Positions 57,684-64,000 of a DNA stretch of 64,000 nucleotides are shown here, piece by piece. Made by a program: the position numbers and the translations under genes. Origin of the DNA: Mixophyes australis (lineage: Eukaryota > Chordata > Amphibia > Anura > Limnodynastidae); assembly GCA_036250195.1 (NCBI GenBank), contig JAVHZZ010000010.1, positions 106,903,278 to 106,967,277 of the forward strand, given 5' to 3'. Every line of letters begins with the position of its first letter. Positions within the stretch are counted from its first letter, which is position 1. The notes beneath the pieces are model-generated. The model saw nothing but the letters and a program-made list of their open reading frames with translations. It ran no database searches and was not told the origin of the DNA.

Positions 57684-57773
57684 AAAACGGACAACAAGAC
57701 GGGATCCACCTACATCGCTGAGACCATCGTATCGCAGCTGAAAAGTGGGGACAAGAAAAGTCTCCCAAGTTTC
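57684..57773 (+). CDS. DKK3: DKK3 coding exon 4 (residues 125-154)
   Basis: A 90-bp phase-0 exon between ctctctgcag and TTC|GTAAGT. It encodes KTDNKTGSTYIAETIVSQL then KSGDKKSLPSF and aligns with the human ITNNQTGQMVFSETVITSVG region just before the first cysteine-rich domain. The third sequon, Asn128 (NKT), lies 15 residues after Asn113, as in human. The next exon should start the Cys-rich domain; I find no convincing match to it before the last 22 bases of the window. Confidence 0.9.
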
Positions 57774-57978
57774 GTAAGTCACCATTACAAGTGTACAGTC
57801 ACCGGCTACGTAACATTGATCCAGTAACATTGGTTGCAGTGGTGTAACGCACAATCATCTGTCCACTCTGATGGGGCTGGTGTTGGGTAGATTGATGACC
57901 GTTAGTATCTGGTTACTATCGGGCTGTTATCTCCAGGTTATAGGATACATCTGATCAGTGAAGAGAAGAGTCTGATCC
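57774..57978. other. DKK3: DKK3 intron 4, unique start
   Basis: Non-coding sequence between the exon 4 donor and the first intronic minisatellite. Confidence 0.7.
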
Positions 57979-59642
57979 GTATGTTACATTGTTACAGTGT
58001 GCAGCGATGATGCTGTATGTTACATTGTTACAGTGTGCAGCGATGATGCTGTATGTTACATTGTTACAGTATGCAGTTATGATGCTGTATGTTACATTGT
58101 TACAGTGTGCAGCGATGATGCTGTATCTTACATTGTTACAGTGTGCAGCGATGATGCTGTATGTTACATTGTTGCAGTGTGCAGCGATGATGCTGTATGT
58201 TACATTGTTACAGTATGCAGCTATGATGCTGTATATTACATTGTTACAGTGTGCAGCGATGATGCTGTATGTTACATTGTTACAGTGTGCAGCGATGATG
58301 CTGTATGTTACATTGTTGCAGTGTGCAGCGATGATGCTGTATGTTACATTGTTACAGTGTGCAGCGATGATGCTGTATGTTACATTGTTACAGTGTGCAG
58401 CGATGATGCTGTATGTTACATTGTTGCAGTGTGCAGCAATGATGCTGTATGTTACATTGTTGCAGTGTGCAGCGATGATGCTGTATGTTACATTGTTACA
58501 GTGTGCAGCGATGATGCTGTATGTTACATTGTTACAGTGTGCAGCGATGATGCTGTATGTTACATTGTTACAGTATGCAGCTATGATGCTGTATGTTACA
58601 TTGTTACAGTGTGCAGCGATGATGCTGTATGTTACATTGTTGCAGTGTGCAGCGATGATGCTGTATGTTACATTGTTACAGTGTGCAGCGATGATGCTGT
58701 ATGTTACATTGTTACAGTATGCAGCTATGATGCTGTATGTTACATTGTTACAGTGTGCAGCGATGATGCTGTATGTTACATTGTTACAGTATGCAGCTAT
58801 GATACTGTATGTTACATTGTTACAGTGTGCAGCGATGATGCTGTATGTTACATTGTTACAGTGTGCAGCGATGATGCTGTATGTTACATTGTTACAGTAT
58901 GCAGCTATGATGCTGTATGTTACATTGTTACAGTGTGCAGCGATGATGCTGTATGTTACATTGTTACAGTATGCAGCTATGATACTGTATGTTACATTGT
59001 TACAGTGTGCAGCGATGATGCTGTATGTTACATTGTTACAGTATGCAGCTATGATACTGTATGTTACAGTGTGCAGCGATGATGCTGTATGTTACATTGT
59101 TACAGTGTGCAGCGATGATGCTGTATGTTACATTGTTACAGTGTGCAGCGATGATGCTGTATGTTACATTGTTACAGTGTGCAGCGATGATGCTGTATGT
59201 TACATTGTTACAGTGTGCAGCGATGATGCTGTATGTTACATTGTTACAGTGTGCAGCGATGATGCTGTATGTTACATTGTTGCAGTGTGCAGCGATGATG
59301 CTGTATGTTACATTGTTACAGTGTGCAGCGATGATGCTGTATGTTACATTGTTACAGTGTGCAGCGATGATGCTGTATGTTACATTGTTACATTGTGCAG
59401 CGATGATGCTGTATGTTACATTGTTACAGTGTGCAGCGATGATGCTGTATGTTACATTGTTGCAGTGTGCAGCGATGATGCTGTATGTTACATTGTTGCA
59501 GTGTGCAGCGATGATGCTGTATGTTACATTGTTACAGTATGCAGCTATGATGCTGTATGTTACATTGTTGCAGTGTGCAGCGATGATGCTGTATGTTACA
59601 TTGTTACAGTGTGCAGCGATGATGCTGTATGTTACATTGTTG
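57979..59642 (+). repeat. Minisatellite, 36-bp unit, about 46 copies
   Basis: The unit is atgatgctgtatgttacatt + gttacagtgtgcagcg. Two variant classes are interspersed: 'gtgtgcagcgatg' and 'gtatgcagctatg', and 'gttaca' versus 'gttgca'. One unit near 59064 has lost 8 bp, which shifts the frame. A 36-bp unit keeps frames open, giving apparent 559- and 361-residue ORFs that are artefacts. It lies in DKK3 intron 4. Confidence 0.97.
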
Positions 59643-59810
59643 CCATAGCGTGTAACACGTGTGTATAATACCTGCGATATGTTATTACAGATTCAGTGTA
59701 TTGTCTTACCTTATTACTGAGATGGAGGGTAATGTGCGGCCCTGTGGAAGGTTACAGGGCCGCCCATGTGGCCCCTGCAGTGTATCGGGGGGCCTATCGC
59801 TGACGTGAGG
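59643..59810 (+). mobile_element. Partial copy of the 44326 palindromic element
   Basis: Starts abruptly at the minisatellite edge with 'catagcgtgtaacacgtgtg', matching 44424 onward, then 'gatatgttattacagat', 'cttattactgagatgg', 'gggtaatgtgcggccc' and 'cccatgtggcccctgcagtg', matching up to about 44600. It is the left arm and centre of that element. Confidence 0.75.
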
Positions 59811-60048
59811 TTTTCCTGCCACTTACACAGCACAGGCAGCCATGTTATAGACCGCACCAATATTCATAAGACCATAAATTCACTAGTGACAAATTGCTGA
59901 TCCCCTGGTGAAGGCAGATTATCCGCAGGAACCGGTGACATCATTGAGGACTAAAGGTGCCCAAAACGAGGGTGGTTCCAATTGTCCACTGATAGATCAC
60001 ATTATATATGGGTAATAATGTTCATAATATGGATATTAAAAGTCACCG
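59811..60048. other. Intronic spacer, no feature seen
   Basis: Unique-looking intron 4 sequence between two repeat arrays. Confidence 0.5.
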
Positions 60049-61745
60049 CTGAGTTATGTGATGGTATAAGCATGAGGCTGTAGGCGGAGTTATGTGATGG
60101 TATAAGCATGAGGCTGTAGGCGGAGTTATGTGACAGTATAAGTGCATGAGGCTGTAGGTGGAGTTATGTGACGGTATAAGTGCATGAGACGGTAGGTGGA
60201 GTTATGTGATGGTATAAGCATGAGGCTGTAGGCGGAGTTATGTGATGGTATAAGAGCATGAGGCTGTAGGCGGAGTTATGTGATGGTATAAGAGCATGAG
60301 GCTGTAGGCGGAGTTATGTAACGGTATAAGAGCATGATGCTGTAGGCGGAGTTATGTGACAGTATAAGTGCATGAGGCTGTAGGTGGAGTTATGTGACGG
60401 TATAAGTGCATGAGACGGTAGGTGGAGTTATGTGACGGTATAAGAGCATGAGGCTGTAGGCGGAGTTATATGACAGTATAAGTGCATGAGGCTGTAGGCG
60501 GAGTTATGTGACAGTATAAGTGCATGAGGCTGTAGGTGGAGTTATGTGACGGTATAAGTGCATGAGACGGTAGGTGGAGTTATGTGATGGTATAAGAGCA
60601 TGAGGCTGTAGGCGGAGTTATATGACAGTATAAGTGCATGAGGCTGTAGGCGGAGTTATGTGACGGTATAAGTGCATGAGGCTGTAGGCGGAGTTATGTG
60701 ATGGTATAAGAGCATGAGGCTTTAGGCGGGGTTATGTGACGGTATAAGTGCATGAGGCTGTAGGCGGAGTTATGTGACGGTATAAGAGCATGAGGCTGTA
60801 GGCGGAGTTATGTGACAGTATAAGTGCATGAGGCTGTAGGTGGAGTTATGTGACGGTATAAGAGCATGAGGCTGTAGGCGGAGTTATGTGACGGTATAAG
60901 TGCATGAGGCTGTAGGCGGAGTTATGTGACGGTACATGAGCATGATGCTGTAGGCGGAGTTATGTGACGGTATAAGTGCATGAGACGGTAGGAGGAGTTA
61001 TGTGACAGCATAAGAGCATGATGCTGTAGGCGGAGTTATGTGACAGTATAAGTGCATGAGGCTGTAGGCGGAGTTATGTGACAGTATAAGAGCATGAGGC
61101 TGTAGGCGGAGTTATGTGACGGTATAAGTGCATGAGACGGTAGGAGGAGTTATGTGACGGCATAAGAGCATGAGGCTGTAGGCGGAGTTATGTGACGGTA
61201 TAAGAGCATGAGGCTGTAGGCGGAGTTATATGACAGTATAAGTGCATGAGACGGTAGGCGGAGTTATGTGACAGTATAAGAGCATGAGGCTGTAGGCGGA
61301 GTTATGTGACGGTATAAGTGCATGAGACGGTAGGAGGAGTTATGTGACGGCATAAGAGCATGAGGCTGTAGGCGGAGTTATGTGACGGTATAAGAGCATG
61401 AGGCTGTAGGCGGAGTTATATGACAGTATAAGTGCATGAGACGGTAGGAGGAGTTATGTGACGGCATAAGAGCATGATGCTGTAGGCGGAGTTATGTGAC
61501 AGTATAAGTGCATGAGGCTGTAGGCGGAGTTATGTGACAGTATAAGAGCATGAGGCTGTAGGCGGAGTTATGTGACGGTATAAGTGCATGAGACGGTAGG
61601 AGGAGTTATGTGACGGCATAAGAGCATGAGGCTGTAGGCGGAGTTATGTGACGGTATAAGAGCATGAGGCTGTAGGCGGAGTTATATGACAGTATAAGTG
61701 CATGAGACGGTAGGCGGAGTTATGTGACAGGATAAGAGCATGAGG
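60049..61745 (+). repeat. Minisatellite, 38-bp unit, about 45 copies
   Basis: The unit is ggcggagttatgtgacggta + taagtgcatgaggctgta, with 36-bp units at the left end lacking two bases ('taagcatgag'). Variants (gacggtaggagg, atgatgctgtagg, tatatgacagt, gcataagagc) recur in the same order in blocks from about 60961 onward, showing block-wise expansion. Confidence 0.97.
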
Positions 61746-62160
61746 GTGACAGGGGAGAGGGTATCGGGGAAGAGGAGAGGGTGTCATGTGACCGAATTGT
61801 GGGGGGAGAGAATGGTGGAGTGTGTGTAATGACACGAATGCTGCATATTGGACTGACTGCCAATCGGATTTTGGGCCTTTTCAGTTTTTTTCAGTACACA
61901 AGTGTTGCGACCGCTGCAGTTGGTGTATATTGGTGTGTACGTCAGTCTGGTGTATGCCGGACACTGCTGGGCTATATTGGCATCGTCTGGTGGGCACTGC
62001 AGGTGTATATTGGGCAGGGTTGGTGTAACTGAGGCACCGCTGGTGTGTTCTGGTTTCTGCTGGTTATCGGTGGGTATAATATGCTGGTCATTATTCTGGA
62101 TACATATCATTATAACCAGCACACAGATTGACTAAACCTATTACATATTTCCCTCCGCAG
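61746..62160. other. Intronic, degenerate TGGTGTAT repeats
   Basis: Contains several loose copies of 'ggtgtatattgg' between 61920 and 62020. It ends with a good 3' splice-site-like tract (ttacatatttccctccgcag). Confidence 0.5.
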
Positions 62161-62377
62161 AGGCTCCTACTCGCTAGGAATAGAACTGACTTTGAATTGC
62201 CAATATCGATATTCTCCTTTGGAAGGTTTCGGGAAGTAAAGCGCATAGTGCATGCTGGGAGACCTGGGTTGAATCACACTACTAAACAGAACTAAGAGAA
62301 TACGGGAGCCCTGGCAGGAACGCCAAATTTACAGAACTTAATTCAAGTAAAAAAGGAAATTAAACAATTTCAATAAA
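62161..62377 (+). other. DKK3: Candidate alternative DKK3 terminal exon
   Basis: It follows a strong acceptor (AG at 62159-62160). If joined to exon 4 in phase 0 it is open for 44 codons to TAA at 62293-62295. An AATAAA lies at 62372-62377, with a GT-containing stretch after it. Such a transcript would encode about 198 residues without either cysteine-rich domain. The peptide (RLLLARNRTDFELPISIFSF...) is not like DKK3. The stretch 'catgctgggagacctgggtt' is faintly tRNA-like, so a decayed SINE is an alternative. Confidence 0.25.
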
Positions 62378-62729
62378 AGTGTAAGAAAGAGCGTGTTCCT
62401 CATTCTCCTCCTGAGTCTGTCTGATGTTTATACCTCAACTGGGGTCCCAGAGTTCTGGAGGGTCCAAGCTTTACAGACCTGCCCCTCTGCCCTTCCATCT
62501 GGAAGCTGCTATTGCCCCAGTGGTTGGTCAGGTCTGTAACAGATGTAGTTGTGCCCTGCTTGTTAGCTACAGGGGGTAATGGGATGAGCATCGAACACCG
62601 TGGGATACAGAGTAGAGCAGCGCAGTCATCACTTCTATATTTGTGGCTTGTAAAATAATATGAAAGCAGCCTCATGTTCTGGGTGGGGCCATAGTCTCAG
62701 TAGGCGGAGCAATGTAGGTGCCACCACTC
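62378..62729. other. Intronic, no feature seen
   Basis: Non-coding; a 91-residue - strand frame here shows no domain. Confidence 0.5.
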
Positions 62730-63500
62730 AGCTGGTGCAATACAGAGAGCATTCCAGTGACCTCTATACAGTACAGAGAGCAATGTAGTGACCTCTATAC
62801 AGTACAGAGAACATTCTAGTAACCTCTATACAGTACAGAGAACATTCTAGTGACCTCTATACAGTACAGAGAGCATTCTAGTGACCTCTATACAGTACAG
62901 AGCGCAATCTAGTGACCTCTATACAGTACAGAGAGCAATGTAGTGACCTCTATACAGTACAGAGAACATTCTAGTGACCTCTATACAATACAGAGAGCAT
63001 TCTAGTAACCTCTATACAGTACATAGAACATTCTAGTGACCTCTATACAGTACAGAGAGCATTCTAGTGACCTCTATACAGTACAGAGAGCAATCTAGTG
63101 ACCTCTATACAGTACAGAGAGCAATGTAGTGACCTCTATACAGTACAGAGAGCATTCTAGTGACCTCTATACGGTACAGAGAGCAATGTAGTGACCTCTA
63201 TACAGTACAGAGAGCAATGTAGTGACCTCTATACAGTACAGAGAACATTCTAGTGACCTCTATACAATACAGAGAGCATTCTAGTGACCTCTATACAGTA
63301 CAGAGAGCATTCTAGTGACCTCTATACAGTACAGAGAGCATTCTAGTGACCTCTATACAGTACAGAGAGCATTCTAGTGACCTCTATACAGTACAGAGAG
63401 CATTCTAGTGACCTCTATACAGTAGTACAGAGAGCATTCTAGTGACCTCTATACAGTACAGAGAGCATTCTAGTGACCTCTATACAGTACAGAGAGCATC
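62730..63500 (+). repeat. Minisatellite, 31-bp unit, about 24 copies
   Basis: The unit is agcattctagtgacctctat + acagtacagag. Variants 'agcaatgtag' and 'aacattctag' are interspersed on the left; the right ten units are nearly identical, suggesting expansion at that end. Confidence 0.97.
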
Positions 63501-63978
63501 CCTAGTTACCAGAGATCCCCCCCCCCCCCCCAACTGCAGGGTCAGTAAGCTCATATCACTCCCAGATATGGTGACCACTGAGGTAACTGCAAGTGCGGCC
63601 ATCGCCTCTACGGTCACCAGACAGCGGCAGTGCGCGTGGACCAGAATCGTGCAGCTGCGGTCACAGACCTCGGGGGGGGGGGGGGAATCTCTGCTGAATT
63701 ATTAATTCCACACCTCGACCGATCTTCCTATAACTGAATCCCAGTAAATCCTCATGGATATAACGGACACAGCGGTGTGGAGACTGTAGTCTGTACGAAA
63801 GTATCTCGGTGCACAATCGATGGAACTGTGTAACTATGTAAAACACAAAATAGAACATATTAATAATAATATAGTGTTTAGTTACTGGCTCCTTTACCAG
63901 CCCTGTAGTTACTGTCATACTCCTGTTATCTGGTGTTTTCTGCATAGTTTAAAAATGTCCCTTATCACTTCCCCGTAG
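63501..63978. other. Intronic with C and G homopolymer tracts
   Basis: A C tract at about 63518-63531 and a G tract at about 63672-63685. Ends in an acceptor-like 'cttatcacttccccgtag'. Confidence 0.6.
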
Positions 63979-64000
63979 CTTCCAGATAATGACACTCTGC
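63979..64000 (+). CDS. DKK3: Possible start of DKK3 exon 5, cut by window edge
   Basis: After the acceptor-like CCCCGTAG the last 22 bases read LPDNDTLC in phase 0, the phase required by exon 4. A cysteine soon after the boundary is expected for the first Cys-rich domain. The residues before it do not match the human protein, so this is only a possibility. Confidence 0.2.

Noticed and set aside
57989..59668. 559-residue frame repeating LQCAAMMLYVT
   Set aside because: Translation of the 36-bp minisatellite; two frames are open at once and an 8-bp deletion mid-array simply switches the repeat phase.
57979..63500. CRISPR-like regularly spaced repeats
   Set aside because: Units are directly abutting tandem repeats with no unique spacers, in a vertebrate intron.

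Overview
The window reads as repeat-rich vertebrate nuclear DNA, most likely from a frog or other amphibian with a large genome. The evidence is split coding exons with canonical GT/AG junctions, a two-ORF L1-type LINE of about 6.4 kb, tRNA-headed SINEs, many short inverted-repeat DNA transposons (MITEs) and very long minisatellites. The species assignment is inference; only vertebrate origin is well supported. No operons, CRISPR arrays or prokaryotic genes are present.

The only host protein-coding gene I can identify is the 5' half of DKK3 (Dickkopf-3) on the + strand. A probable promoter and non-coding first exon lie at about 43.7-43.84 kb. Three coding exons follow at 45024-45266, 57266-57394 and 57684-57773. 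They join in phase 0 and give 154 residues: a signal peptide, the conserved acidic N-terminal helix and three N-glycosylation sequons. The cysteine-rich domains must lie mostly or wholly past the right edge. A CCAAT/TATA-type promoter with a small first exon and splice donor sits on the - strand near 5.0-5.25 kb. It could be the 5' end of a divergent upstream gene.

Layout: 0.3-39 kb is non-coding DNA with SINEs, Harbinger-like and other MITEs, and six short tandem arrays. 39.96-43.68 kb is one 3.7-kb minisatellite that stops about 25 bp short of the DKK3 promoter motifs. 43.7-45.3 kb holds DKK3 exons 1 and 2. Intron 2 (45.3-57.3 kb) carries a full-length L1 with both ORFs intact, inserted in the sense direction into a multi-hairpin MITE with a 16-bp target duplication. 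57.3-57.8 kb holds exons 3 and 4. Intron 4 carries three more minisatellites (36-, 38- and 31-bp units, 4.1 kb together) and a possible alternative terminal exon. Tandem repeats make up roughly one sixth of the window.
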